Origin: Cryptomeria japonica
Taxonomy: Eukaryota; Streptophyta; Pinopsida; Cupressales; Cupressaceae
NCBI RefSeq assembly: GCF_030272615.1
Contig: NC_081414.1
Location: 47,918,501 to 47,982,500, forward strand
Direction of reading: 5' to 3'
DNA length: 64,000 nt
Shown: positions 34,026-46,400 of the stretch, piece by piece
Layout: each line of letters begins with the position of its first letter
How positions within the stretch are numbered: position 1 is the stretch's first letter
Program-made: the position numbers and the translations under genes
Notes under the pieces: model-generated
Database searches by the model: none
Seen by the model: the letters and a program-made list of their open reading frames with translations, nothing else
What the model was told of the DNA's origin: nothing

Positions 34026-34712
34026 TTAAGTGCTTTTGGATGATGGGACAACTCCCATCTTTTGTCTCAGGTACTCAAATGTGCCCAAAGGAAGTGGCTT
34101 GGAAAATATGTCAGCAATTTTCTCACCGGTTGGAACATACTCGACTAGGACCTCCTTATCTGCTACCTTCTCCCTCAAGAAGTGACACTTGATTGCAATG
34201 TGTTTTGTTCTTGAGTGCATTACTGGATTCTTGGAGATATTGATTGCACTTGAGTTATCAGATCGGGTTGGAATAGGTTATGGTATCTCCACTTGTATGT
34301 CCTTCAGTGCTTGCTTCTTCCATAATACCTGTGAACAACATGTAGCAGCTACTATATACTCTGCCTCAACAGTAGATAATGACATTGAATCTTGCTTCTT
34401 GCTATGCCATGATACTACCGGTCTTCTAAGTAGAAGGTACCTACACTTGTACTCTTCTGATCATCAATACTTCTTGCCCAATCTGCATCAGTATAAGCCT
34501 GCAAAGAGAATTCTCCTTGCTTTGGATACCATAGACCATAATTGATAGTTTCTTGCAGATACCTGAAGACTCTCCTGACTGCATTTAAGTGAGACTATTT
34601 AGGAGCAGCTTGGAATCTTGCAACCATGCAAACTGCTTGTAGAATATATGGTCTAGATGCTATTAGATATAACAAACTACCAATCATAGACCTATACAAT
34701 GTCTACTCTACT
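34026..34712 (-). pseudogene. pol: Element I pol: end of RT and RNase H
   Basis: From the J insertion point downward the minus strand reads MIGSLLYL, TDADWARSIDDQKSTS, SAINISKNPV, RTKHIAIKCHFLREKV and ADIFSKPLPLGTFEYL before the TAA at 34026-34028. This is RNase H of the SIRE type and the C-terminal RT. Frames shift several times in the middle (about 34230-34450). CTACT at 34708-34712 is the J duplication. Confidence 0.87.
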
Positions 34713-35798
34713 TGTTAACATTATATTGGAGTTGTTCGTAGGCAGAATTTTGATCAGGTGGCACTCGTTCCTTATGATTTTCCACCTATGCTCCTCATCT
34801 AAAATGCGCGAGCCAGATGTCTTCTTGGCATTGCTTCTGATCGCTCTCTTTTCCCATTCGCAGTTTGGGGGAATGCGGAGTTCCCAGGTGGCTCGGGTTT
34901 TATGACATGGCACTCCCCTCGGCCCCACCATTCATCGTGCAAGGATAAGGACATTTGGTGCCTCCACGTTGCTTGATTTGGTTTTGTTTCTGCGCTCTTT
35001 TTCATATGTCCTCCAAGCTACCGCGTGCCTTCCATGGTGGTTCATGAGTCAGGATGCGGTTTGCATCAAGGTTTTCTTATTGGGAAGGTATAGAAGTCGC
35101 CACGATATGGTGGAAATAATAACTTCGGGGGTGATTTTGCTAGGTATGATCTCGTTGGGTTCCACGATAGGTTTTCTGGTCAGAAGCGGTTGCTGGAAGG
35201 TTGTTGATGCTGTGAGCTATTAGCTGAGCCGAGAGCTCTATTTATGCTTATGTTTTCCTTGTTTTAGGGGTTCAAACTTTCAGAGAGTTCTTTAGACTTT
35301 GGGTCATTTGAAGAAGCCTTTATCTTGATTTAATTTAGTGAATGATAGATAGATCAGAAGCTTAATATATATTGACTTCTATGCCGTTTTCAAGTTCATA
35401 ACTTCTGTGATATTTGTTGTGAGACTTCGAGGATTAAACTATGTTTTGAGACTTATTATCTGTCAAATGAATAGTTAATATCATTTTATGTTGAATGAGT
35501 GTTGTGTTGGATTATTCTCTTGAATGGTTTTGGGCATGTAGATTGTTGAATGGGCTTTAAAACCAGATGTTTCTAGGTTTTATATGTTGTTTATGCTTTT
35601 CCAAAATGTTTTGGTGCATCGCCTAAATAGTGTAGACCAGTTTTCCTTAAGTTTCATCCTTCCCTTTTCCTCCCCAATTATAATGAAGAGCCGTCTTCTT
35701 AAACCTAGAGGTCATTCAGTGAGTTTTGCACAATAGGTCCCCCATCACTGAATTTCCCATAAGGTTGTTCACATTTAAGGTAAAATTTAGAGTCAACA
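34713..35798 (+). repeat. Element J 5' LTR
   Basis: 1,086 bp from TGTTAACATTATATTGGAG to AGAGTCAACA, matching 47585-48704. Unlike its neighbours it lacks the G-run/GAATCAG motif. No primer site for tRNA-Met follows; the 57 bp to gag begin GTTCTTTTTCTAGCACGCCTG and I cannot assign the tRNA. Confidence 0.9.
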
Positions 35799-35855
35799 GT
35801 TCTTTTTCTAGCACGCCTGGTAGGACCCAAATTTTGAATAAACCTAAGCTAGTTT

Positions 35856-37362
35856 ATGAGTCATAGGCCCGTTACCATGAGCCAGACAACCTTAAATCCC
35901 AGTATACTCCTTCCACCCCTGGTAAACGTCCATTCAACTGCAGCCTCTTCTTCCCAGAGCCTACCTATCTTTCCTGCAGTCGCTCCTACAATAATGGCAC
36001 AGGTTCTCCCTCAAAATTTTATGACATGGAACAACGAAAGCCCTCTCTTCCCTCCCACTCCACATGTAGTATGGGGACCGATTCCCTCCACCATGGTAAA
36101 GGCCATCCCTAAATTTGCCAAAGAATGTCACAAGACCCCTGGGAAACACCTACAAGATATAGCCAATGTCTGCGCCGTCCATGGTATCACTGAGCAAAAT
36201 GTAGCCTTGAGATTTCTCGTGGGATCTTTTAAAGGGAGAGCTCTAGATTGGTACAGATCCTCGGGTCCAAACACTATAGCGGATTGGGATTAGCTGGGCG
36301 ACTGCTTCTTTCAGAGATTCTCTGACAAGGCCGATATGTCATCTTTGATGCACATTGATTATGATAAAGAGAGCCCCTTAGGATGCAATGACAAAATTCA
36401 ACTTAAGATTCCAGAGGACCTGGCAAAGAATACCGCTATCCGCCCGCCCTCCTGTGGATATGGTGTTGGTCTTTTATTTGAAATCCTTCAACTTCGATAT
36501 ATTAGTAATGATTCAATCTCTAGGAGGTAATACCCTCCTGCAAGCGTTTGAAATAACAATCCAAGCAGAAAATAATTTGATCAATGTCGGGAAGCTTGCG
36601 CCATGACCACTCATGTCGGTCTTTCCCGAGCTATCAAATCAAACCTTTGAAGAGGTTATGCCCAATACATCTGCTCCTTAATCTATGTACATGTACCCCA
36701 AACCCCATCAAGCACATTCACCTCCACAATCGTCCTTGGCCGCGGAGGTCGCTGATATGAAAAATTTGTTGAGAACTTTCTCAAATGAGATCGTCAATCT
36801 AAAAAGGTCTCAAATCCCACCTGCTAGAACCCCTTTTCAACATAATTTATAAGGGAATAGACCCACATATCAACAAAACTAGTATGTAAACAACCAAACT
36901 TCCCCAAGCCAGCCAAATGGCCAGATAGTTCCAGTACCCAATCCTTTCCAGACCATCTACCCTAACACCGGTAAGGAGTTGACAGTGGGACAAAATAATC
37001 TAGTGGACGATGCCAATTCTTGGTGTTTTCCATGTAACAATGCCCATGCTCCAAGAAATTATGCAAGAGGCAATTTGCAACAAAAAATTGCAGAGCAACG
37101 AAACCTAGGCGTGGTACTAGATGATTCGGTTTATGCATCCCCTGGCATGGATAATGCATCTCTCATTGCCCAGATGCAAGGTATGTCAATACAACAAGAA
37201 GCAGAGATAGCTCTAGACCACACACTATTCTCTTGGATGGAGGACGAAGATGTCATGCTCACAAATGTCGCAGCCACATCAAACTTGGGGGCTCCCCAAG
37301 TGCAATCAGATTACAACCTCCACTTGAAAAGGTGCTTCACTGGGGAGAATATAAACACATAG
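35856..37362 (+). pseudogene. gag: Element J gag (degenerate)
   Basis: ATG at 35856 (MSHRPVTMSQTTLNPSILLP). A retrotransposon gag core is at about 36120-36340: VALRFLVGSFKGRALDWYRS followed by TIADWD and FFQRFSDKADM. A TAG at 36291 and a shift near 36390 break it. A Gln/Pro-rich part follows; at 37020-37065 WCFPCNNAHAPRNYARG could be a decayed zinc knuckle (two Cys and a His kept). The open frame 36979-37362 ends TGENINT. Confidence 0.78.
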
Positions 37363-37734
37363 GGGAGAGTGGCTGCAAATAAAGCTCTTGAAGAACCCAC
37401 AGTTTCTATCACATACCCAAGAAAGGAGTTTATCCCTTATTAGCCAAGAGAGCCAAAGGCGTCGGTGCCATTAGTACTAGACATGGTGGAATAGTTGAAG
37501 AAAGCCCTGACCAACATCTCTTTATGGGATCTCCTTATTATCCCAAAATAAAAGAATTGGTTGAAAGAAGCCCTGTTCTAGGTGGGAAAAAATGCAAGCA
37601 GAAATGCCGCTAAAGCTCCGCAGATCAACGAAGAAAGGTTTCAGCCCTTTGCAGATAGATCATGCTCACCAACCGTGTTGACAAATGAAGCCATGCCTCC
37701 TTAATTCCAAATGGAAGGTAAGCCTAAACCAAAT

Positions 37735-38110
37735 CCTTTCTATCCGGCCCTCATAGTTGGGGATAAACTTTTGCACAACTCTATGATAGATTCTGATGCT
37801 AGCACCAGCATCATTCCTAAGCAAATTGTTGAGGTTTTGAATATCAAATATGAGCCTTTAAATAGGGGTGTTATGTAACTAGATGAGAATAAGGTCTAGA
37901 CCATCAGTCTTATAAAAAACCTTCCACAGACGTTGTTCACGTGTCCTAGTGTTACCGTGCCTCAATATGTGGTAGTTGTTGACATCCCACCTATTTTTGG
38001 CCTTTGCCTTTCCCAAGATTTTACTACCAAAATAGGAGGTTACCTATCCTTAGATTGGTCCCACCATCCTTCGAACCCAGCGTGGTGCCAAAATGAAAAT
38101 ATTTTTAGAA
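37735..38110 (+). pseudogene. Element J aspartic protease (degenerate)
   Basis: LIVGDKLLHNSMIDSDASTS and IIPKQIVEVLNIKYEPL lie at about 37755-37860. The active-site triplet reads DSD where aspartic proteases have D-S/T-G, so it would be inactive. The downstream VVVDIPPIFGLCLSQDF keeps the family pattern. Two stops (37876, 37897) are in-frame. Confidence 0.75.
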
Positions 38111-38379
38111 CCCCTTCATGCTGAACATGTAGTGGATCAAGCCATGCTCAATTTTGAACCAACTCATACCTCCATCTCAAACAAAGAAAGGAAAACCTTA
38201 GAGCTTTTGGAGGATGAGGAAGTGACCGGGGATATCCCACGTGATCAAGAGATCTTTCTCAATGAATTCATAGAATCTTATCCATACTCCAACTACCATG
38301 CCATAGGTCTTGATACTTACTACATTTTTGATGAAAATCGGGTCATTCCAAAACATACCAAAGAACCATTGACTAAACA

Positions 38380-38850
38380 AGAGTTGTTTTCTGCATTCTG
38401 GACCCTACACTTTGATGGTGCAAGATGCAGAGTAGGTTCAGGGGCTAGGATTTGCCTCACTTCACCTTCGGGTGAACGGATCCCGAAGTCTTTTTGTCTA
38501 GAATTTGCATGCTCTAATAATGAAGCAAAATATGAAGGACTGATCCAAGGCTTGAGCTTGGCAGAGAGGATGGGTATAAAGTAATTGAAAGTTTTGGGCA
38601 ATTCTAAGTTGGTTGTGCACCAAGTTCAAGGAATCTCTAGTGCCATACATGTCCATATGAGATCCTACCATCATAGGACATGGGATCTAATCAAAAGCTT
38701 CGATGCTTTCAATATATAGAGAATTCCTCAAAAGATAAATGCTTCCGCTGATCAGATGGCTACAATTGGATCACAATTTGACCCTGCTACGGACCTGCTC
38801 GCCAATCCTCAGGGGTCTGTGTGGTTGTTTGGCTAGCTAATCTTGACAAT
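38380..38850 (+). pseudogene. Element J RNase H-like domain placed before RT
   Basis: WTLHFDGARCRVGSGARICL, then ACSNNEAKYEGLIQGLSLAE (38500-38570), GNSKLVVHQVQGISS and IPQKINASADQMAT (38710-38760) give the pattern D ... E ... D ... D of the archaeal-type RNase H seen in Tat elements; the third position (GNS, usually GDS) has lost its Asp. Stops at 38582, 38718 and later. In Tat elements this domain usually follows the RT-linked RNase H; here it lies between protease and RT. Confidence 0.75.
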
Positions 38851-38892
38851 GACACCCACTAGAAATTTTTTGAAAGCGATGAGCAGATTGCC

Positions 38893-40500
38893 TTGTTCAT
38901 TCAAAACTCAGGGGATTTTGTTGATCAACTAAAACCTAAGGTAAAAGAGGCTTATGGGGATCATATCATTCAGCTGAAATCCAACAAGCTCCCTAATGGA
39001 TCAATCACCCTAGAAAATTTGTTCGACCATGATGATGCCAAAAATGACAGGCAAAAGCTTACGACTGATAAAGGGGACTACGCCAAAATGTCGGTAGGAG
39101 ATGGGAGAATACTCAAGGTCGGAAAGGAAGTTCCTTTAGAAGACCAAAGAGATTGGCCTGATATTGTGATGAGTATGTAGGTGTACTAGCATGGTCCTAT
39201 GAAGATTTTAAAGGATACAATCCCAGCATCATTCAACACACCATTGAGCTTGCCAATGGGGCCAAACCGGTCTGACAGAAATAGGGACCCGTCAATCCAA
39301 AAATTGAGTCCCTTATGGCCCAAGAATTGAAAAAGCTGATAGAATAAAAAATCGTCTACCCCATCAAGCACAATACATGGGTATCTAATTTGGTACTAGT
39401 CAGAAAATAGAATGGGGATATCCATCTTTGCGTGGATTTCTGAGATTTAAACCAAGCGTCTCTAAAAGACCATTATCCTTTGCCACCAATGGAACAATTG
39501 TTAAGCACGGTACCAGGGTTAGAGAAGTTCTCAATGTTAGAAGGTTTCTCGGGTTATAATCAAGTATTGGTGAAGCCAAAAGATCAACATAAGACAACAT
39601 TCATGACCAAATGGGGAACATTTGCTTATCAGAAAATGTTGTTTGGGTTGTCGAATGCCGGTGCGACTTTTCAAAGAGCTATGGACCTGACCTTGAAGGA
39701 ACTTATTAACAAAATCATTCTCATATATTTGGATGACTTAACTGTGTTTTCAAAACACAAAGAAGATCATTTTGATCATCTTGAGCTGGTGTTTCAAAAG
39801 TGTCTGGAGTTTGGCATCTCTTTGAACCCAAAGAAATGTATTTTTGGGGTCCTGCAAGGAAATTTACTAGGGCACGTAGTGTCAAAGGAGGGAGTCTGTA
39901 TCGATCCTGATCGAGTGAAGGCAATAAATGAGCTTCCTCTTCCTGTCAATAAAAAGGGCGTCTAGTCTTTCCTTGGTAAGGATAAATTCGTTAGCCACTT
40001 TATTTCAGACTTTGTAGGGATGGTGAGGCCTATCACCCTAATGCTTAAGAAGGAAACACATTTTAAATTGACTCTCGAAGCTAAGGAGGCTTTTGAGAAA
40101 ATCAAAGATGCTATCTGTTCATCTCTCATGCTATCCAACCCCGATATATCTAAGGATTTAATAATGTATGTTTTCTCTAGCCACTATAGCATTGCTGTGA
40201 TCCTGACCTAGAAAGACGCAGAAAAAAGGGGTGAGCACCCCATAGCTTTCCATTCCAAGACTCTGAAGGAATATGAGGCAAAGTACAATTTTGTTGAAAA
40301 GCAAGCTTTGGCTATAGTCAAGGAACTTAAAAAAGTTTAGACACTTCATCGCCTGTAATAAGACTACTGTGTATGTCGCTCATCCTTTAGTCAGAGAATA
40401 TATCATGGAAGATGACATCACAAAGAAGAGGGTGAACTGGATTACCAATATCCTGTAGTATGACATTGATGTCAGGCCCACCAAGATAATCCATGGAAAA
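38893..40500 (+). pseudogene. pol: Element J reverse transcriptase and RNase H (degenerate)
   Basis: A linker (38893-39180) precedes RT. RT motifs: LVLVR and GDIHLCVDF (about 39390-39445), DHYPLPPMEQLL, SMLEGFSGYNQV (39530-39565), LFGLSNAGATFQRAMD and YLDD (39726-39737). In the first catalytic motif Glu stands where Asp is usual (LEGFSGYNQ for LDGFSGYNQ). RNase H of the Ty3 type follows from about 40150 (DISKDLIMYVFSSHYSIAVI; PIAFHSKTLKEYEAKYNFVE). Stops and a shift near 40210 break it. Confidence 0.88.
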
Positions 40501-41850
40501 GGTTTGTGTGAATACATAGCCCAAGAGTTCGGACCCCGAGAAGCTAAGACAACCATAGAAGAAGTTGTAATGGCCACCTCCAAACTAGCAGAAGCATGCT
40601 GGATGGAGGCTCAAAAATATTTTATGAAGACTAGGAGTTTTCCTGAAGGCCTCCCTCTCAAAAAAAGGAGATTCTATAGACTGCAGAACAACAGTTTCCG
40701 CTTGGTGGAGGGTGTACTTTTTAAAAGAAATTTTGATGGAATTGTACTCCGTTGCGTGAGCCAAAGCCAAGCTAGCAAGATTTTACATTTATTTCATTAT
40801 GGTTCATCAAGAGGTCACTTTTCTGCACAAACTACCATCATCAAGATCACTCACGCCAGATATTTTTGGCCCTCTATGTTCAAAGATGTGCACACCCTGG
40901 TGAGGGAGTGCAAAGAATGCCAGTACTACAATGGCAGGTGTAAAAAAGCGGCGATGCCGCTCAGGCCTATAATGGTGGAGGAACCCTTCGCTCAATGGGG
41001 ACTTGACTTCATAGGGATGACCAATCCGCCAAGCTCGGCTGGACACAAGTGGATCTTAACCGCTACTGACTACTTCACCAGATGGTCTGAAGCTGTTCCC
41101 CTGAAGAATTCATCAGAGATCGAGATATTGATGTTTCTGGAGGATCTAGTGTGCCGATATGGTCCGCCAAAGACCATAATATCAGATAACGCGTGTGCAT
41201 TTGTAGGTTCCTGGATCACCTAATTCTATCTCAATAAAGGTATTTACCTATAAACCTCCTCAAACTACTATCCACAAGAAAATGGACTTGCCGAGTCCAC
41301 TAACAAGAATCTCATCAGACTCATCAAAAGGATGGGCTTAGAGCACAAAAGGGAGTGACATCACCACCTGAGGAGCATGTTATGGGCTAGCTGGATAACA
41401 CCCAAGCATATCTTAAAGAATTCCTCATATAAGTTGGTCTATGGTAAAGACACATTATTCCCCGTGTCTTTGGAAATCCCAGCCTTGCAATTAATTAAGT
41501 CTATCATAGTGGCAGAGAATGGTCCCATGGATGTAAGGTTGGCAGAAATTATGGAACTAGAAGAGGTGAGGGAAGTTGCATTTGCATCTCTTCAAAACTG
41601 TCAGCAAACCATCAAGAAGTGGTTCGACAATAAGAAGAGTTCTGACCCAGAATTCAAACAAGGCGACCTTGTTTTTAAGTACAATGAAAGGATGGCCAAG
41701 CTCGGTCAACAAGCAAAATTTGATGGGTTATGGAAGGGACCCTTCCGCATTATAGGTTGCAAAGGGTTCAATTTTTTTGATCTTGAAGATATGCAAGGAG
41801 AATCTCTTAGGATCTCGGTGAACAGGTTCCACCTTAAACCCTTTCATTAG
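40501..41850 (+). pseudogene. Element J integrase (nearly open)
   Basis: H2C2 zinc finger at about 40790-40925 (FHYGSSRGHFSAQ ... CKECQ). The core has WGLDFIGM (41000), ISDNACAFVG (41180) and, after a TAA at 41221, NGLAEST (41280-41300), giving D, D and E. The C-terminal part 41377-41850 (KLGQQAKFDGLWKGPFRIIG; SVNRFHLKPFH) ends at TAG 41848-41850. This is the best preserved part of J. The 230 bp after it are non-coding on the plus strand. Confidence 0.9.
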
Positions 41851-42082
41851 CAATTTTTCTCTAGTGTACATAATGTAAATAGTGCTTTTGTGTGCCTTAT
41901 TTATTTAATTATGTTTCTTCATGCTCTCTTGAGGCAAAGTGAAAGTCACAAGATACGCCATAATTAAGCAAAAGAAAATCATTATATTATGAGTAATTTT
42001 TACAATTCATTGGTAGGCCTCTGGCCTAATTTTTTAACAAAAAGAAGGAAGATGAAGTTTACAAAGACAAGCTGCCATTTTC

Positions 42083-43304
42083 TTAAGGATCCTCTTCATC
42101 TTCATCATCCTCCATCTGGAAATCAGAGTCTCCAACATCATCTGCAACATCCTCTCCCTCTGACCACTCATGGTCAGAAACGTCACCAGGCTCCTCAGCT
42201 ATGGACACAACAACCAAATTGGGTTGGATGTGCGACGTTAGGACCTGTGGGAATATGTAATCCCTGAATTTGGTGTACCATTTAGTGCCATCCGGAACAA
42301 GAACTATCAGGTGGATCTGGAGGAGAAACTCTGCAGTGAGATCCACTCAAAAGCGTTGAGATGACAATGTCATTGTTCTCAAACTGCCGATAAGCGGGTG
42401 CCAGGTCACCTCCTCACCAGAAGTGATGAAATGCCTCAAATCCAATGCCAAAGGTAGGCCCCTGAAAGGGATATGGTATGCCACGACATCCTCCAAACCC
42501 CCCTAGATAATCTTGGGAGAAGAGTGCTTTAGTGAGCTCCAAGATTAGAAGCCCAGTCATCCCAGAATCTAGCAGTGAAGCCACAAAACGTAAACAAATG
42601 TCCATGTTTACACGGTATTTGTCCATGTTGTCTATAAAATCCTCACTGAGCACCCATTTGATAGCAACGACGATCAAGGGATTCTTCTGCCTTGTCACCC
42701 TATGTAGCCTTCGATCAAAAATATTTTTGAGGAAAGTGACCTGGGCCTTACTGTTGACAAGCCTAACGGGGTATCCATTTCTTGAAGAAGCTCCGTCATT
42801 GAAGCTGATACCATGTAAACGAATTGTCTAAAAAGACATATATATAATGCATTCTCAGCTCCAGGTGACAACTGGTAAAAAGACCAGTGCTCTTGAATTC
42901 CAACGCACCTGTCATTCCTCATCAATTCGCACAAGTAGGTGAAGTCTGGTTCAAAGTTGGCAAATGCCCTACCTGATACCTCAAAGAAAGAGGTGATGTC
43001 CTTAGATGCCATGCGTATGTATAGGTAAATCATGTTTAAACCATAATCCTTGTAGGACTGTTTTAACTTGTGCAAGCCCTGCTGGCTGTTGATATTCTTT
43101 ATTAAGGGGGAAATCCATTCTGACAAGAAAATCATCTCAAGTGGCTTCGATTAATGACGGATTGAGCAGGTTTTCTCTTGGGAAACATAGATGGTGATGC
43201 TCATCCTCAAGATTAATTGCGACTGTAAAATTAATTGACATACCTGCAAATGGGCGCTCATCATTAAACGCCTTCTTTTGTGAAGATCTAGGCATGTAGT
43301 GCAT
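42083..43304 (-). pseudogene. Element J antisense ORF, unknown protein
   Basis: On the minus strand from ATG 43304 (MHYMPRSSQKKAFNDERPFA), coding sense continues for about 400 codons through ISPLIKNINSQQGLHKLKQS, FEPDFTYLCELMRNDRCVGI, VVAIKWVLSEDFIDNMDKYR and an acidic C-terminus (GDSDFQMEDDEDEEDP, stop at 42083). Frame shifts lie near 43140, 42700 and 42350. I do not recognise a family. An antisense ORF downstream of integrase is known from Tat elements such as Grande, which supports its being a genuine element gene. Confidence 0.6.
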
Positions 43305-43406
43305 TAAAGGAAGAAGGTTGCCAGATATGCATCTTATTGCTCATTTGCAACATAAAGCGCCCAATTTTTTTTGAAGAGTTGAGAGAGAAAAGTTCTCTTA
43401 CAGAAA

Positions 43407-46400
43407 ATGGAAGTGGAAGCAACTCCCTCAGGTTCTGTTCAGGGAGGATTATGGGTGGATGTTTTCAGCAAACTCTCTTATTCTTCCCACACTATTCCAC
43501 CCAAGCTGGAGTATCCGAGAACTAAGGCCAAGTCTAAGACGGCTACCCGCAACACATCTGCAGTGATAGTTTCTTTTGAGAGTGTTGTTGAGCTCGAGCT
43601 CCATAAGCAGCCCAAAAACCTTAGAGTGGTTGTATGCAGCAGGATGATTCATCATAGAGCAGAGACGCAATCCACAAACACTCATTTTTGGAACAGTGGT
43701 GACCCTCAATTTGTGGTCCCCATGGTTCCGCACTGTCCAGAGTTTGTGGCTGTGTGTGCCAATGGGCTCAACCCCATTTCTTGTTCAATTAGTGGCTCTT
43801 TCCTAAAAATGGTAATATCCCTAAAGGACATAAGGGACATGATGTGCTGTCCCATTTTCGAAGGGACGAAGGTGTTCTCCAAAGCTATCATGGAAGAATT
43901 TTGGAACACCAGAAGAGATGTTGTATCATTCTTTCATGGTCCCCTTAATCAAAGTCCGTCATTCAGACTCCCAAGACTCCCCTTGTCTTATAGTGACTTG
44001 AGACACGATGACCTCAAGGATATTTCATTCACTCTTGCATGGTTATGTGGTCATGACAATGACCGAGAGATCACTGCTGCTATGATGGGCTTCCTATTTA
44101 AATGTTGTAAGTAGAAGGGGTCTTTTCATTTTGACTTCTCTATCATCATAGTTAGAGAAATGGTAAAGCAACTAACTGAGTTTCAGCAGTTTCGGCATTT
44201 CAGATTCGCCTTAGTCCTTGTTCACCTGTTCCTGCACCAAAATGAGGTTTTCTTTAGCCAATACATGTGATTGGCTATTTGTGATGAGTCAAGGAAAAAG
44301 ATGTCGGTGTTGGCTTGGAATACCATTCTATTGCCTTCTTATGACACCTATCAATTTTTTGATTGTTTCTTAGCTCCCATCCTCCGAGACCTCAGTTCAA
44401 TCCCCAATGAATCACTTGCCCATTTTTCTCAAGTTTAGATGAATTTGATGTACAATGAACGCCCTCCTTGTGACTGGTCCTTAGGTTGTGATTTTTCCTT
44501 TATCTGAGTGCATGGTTACTCAGAAGAGCACTTCTGCCTACCTACCTATGTCACCGAAAGGACCCTCACCCTCGAAATTGCACGATAGTTGGTGAGAATC
44601 GAAAGGGCAATAGGGACAGGGAAGCATGACATCACCATTACAAAGGAACACAAAGCTATTGGCCCCATCACTCTTGTTCAGAGAAACATTGCAAAAAATG
44701 TCCTAACATCTAAGCTGGTGCATCTCAGCTTATTAGTGATTGATAATACGTGGAGTTATGACCTAGATGGGTGCCTTTCTAGAAGAAAGAATGCAGTAAA
44801 ACATGAACCATAGAGCTCGTGGGAAGGGCACACTAACCCACAGGTGGATGACCCAAATCTATATGTGGGTCACAATGATTTTCCCATGCTAAAGTGACCC
44901 CCGTGGTTGAGCTTCTACTCCATCATGAAAAATTACAATTCTACGAAACCCATCTCCCGGACCATGCTGGAAGCCATGATGTTAAATTCTTGGCCTAGGA
45001 AAAAGAGGGAGGATTTCTGGATCTACTGATAGGAAGTGAGTCAGCCCAGGGCTAACATTGGGAATGCTCCTTTGGATGAGCATTTTGAGCTTGAATGGTG
45101 CTAGTACAACAAGTTTGATGAAGAGACAGGCGATAGCTCCCCACATGGATACTCGTCCCCCGAGGTGGCCCAGTGGCAAGCCATAGAGGTTATAAGTATT
45201 GAAGAGAAAGACAATGAGCCTCATATACTTCTTCCTCTTGTCGGTTTTGCTTGTAGACCCCATTCCCAGGCTAGTAAGAGACAAGCTGAGAAGCAGGCGC
45301 CTGACTCCCCTTCAAGTAAGAAGCAGTATCTGGGTTCTGCAAAGAAAGGTTCATCTTCTCGAGCTCCAAAGGTTGTGTCAATTCCTTAGTGGCCGGTGAC
45401 TTCCACGGTTCAGGTATGCCATTCTTTGTGTTTTCCCTCTGCTCAAGTTGTTTCTTCTGCTGCTACCCATTTCGTATCCCATTTCGTATCTATGTATACC
45501 CAAATTCCCACTTCCCTTGCATTAGCACTTGTCAGGACACTAGTTGACCCTGAAGAAGTGTTTCCATAGGTCTCCATTTCGTTGCTAGTCCCTGATTTTA
45601 TTCCCGTAGCATTTTCCTCACAGATGCCTGAAGTAGCCATCGTCTCATGTAGGCTTGGTTTTGGAGAGTCCACTCCTCCCCAAAATGTTAGAGCAATGTC
45701 CGCTGATCCATTTTCTTTAGGAGCCTCTTGCTTCATCCCATTGTTTTCTCCAACCATGCTTGCACACCCTATTCAAACCTCTTTTGGTGGCCCTATTTCC
45801 CAATTCCCCTTTGCAATCCCTTCTAGTGCAGCGTGTGTAGGCCAAGCTATTGCCAACGCAGATGATTATCAACAACAAGTTACCTATTCTAAGACTGCTC
45901 ATAAGACTGGTAAAAGAAAGGAAAAAGATGGTGCCAGGCCAGCCCATCTGCACTTGCAGACATACTTTAGCAAGGAGAAGGATAGTCTTTTCTTTGCAAC
46001 CATGTTCCCCAAGGTTGACAAGCCAAAAGACCAAATGAGACCCAATGATTACACTTTGCATGTTATCGGTGTTAACCTCTTGAATGCTATGACATATGAC
46101 AAGGTTGAAATGATGGAAGAAACTTCAAAGGCCATGTCTTCAGATTTCATCAAAAAGAGTTTTCATTTGAAGAAAATGCAAGCAGAGAATGTAAACCTCC
46201 GAGAATCTCTGGCCGAACAGAGAAAAGCGGACAAAGCTAGGAATGCTGAAATCAATCACTTGCAGGGATTGTTGACATAGGCTAACTCAAAAAAGGGAAA
46301 GTTGTAGCCTACCCTTAACAATGTGAGTTCTCAGTTGAAAGGCCAAGAGGCAACAAGAAGTGTGGCCTTAAAAGAATTGCATGAGAAAGGCTAAGAAATT

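Noticed and set aside
34189-34545. Plus-strand 118-residue frame
   Set aside because: Shadow of element I RNase H, which reads well on the minus strand.
45717-46061. Minus-strand frame in J
   Set aside because: The plus frame here belongs to a continuous 1,316-codon ORF; the minus frame has no coherent motif.
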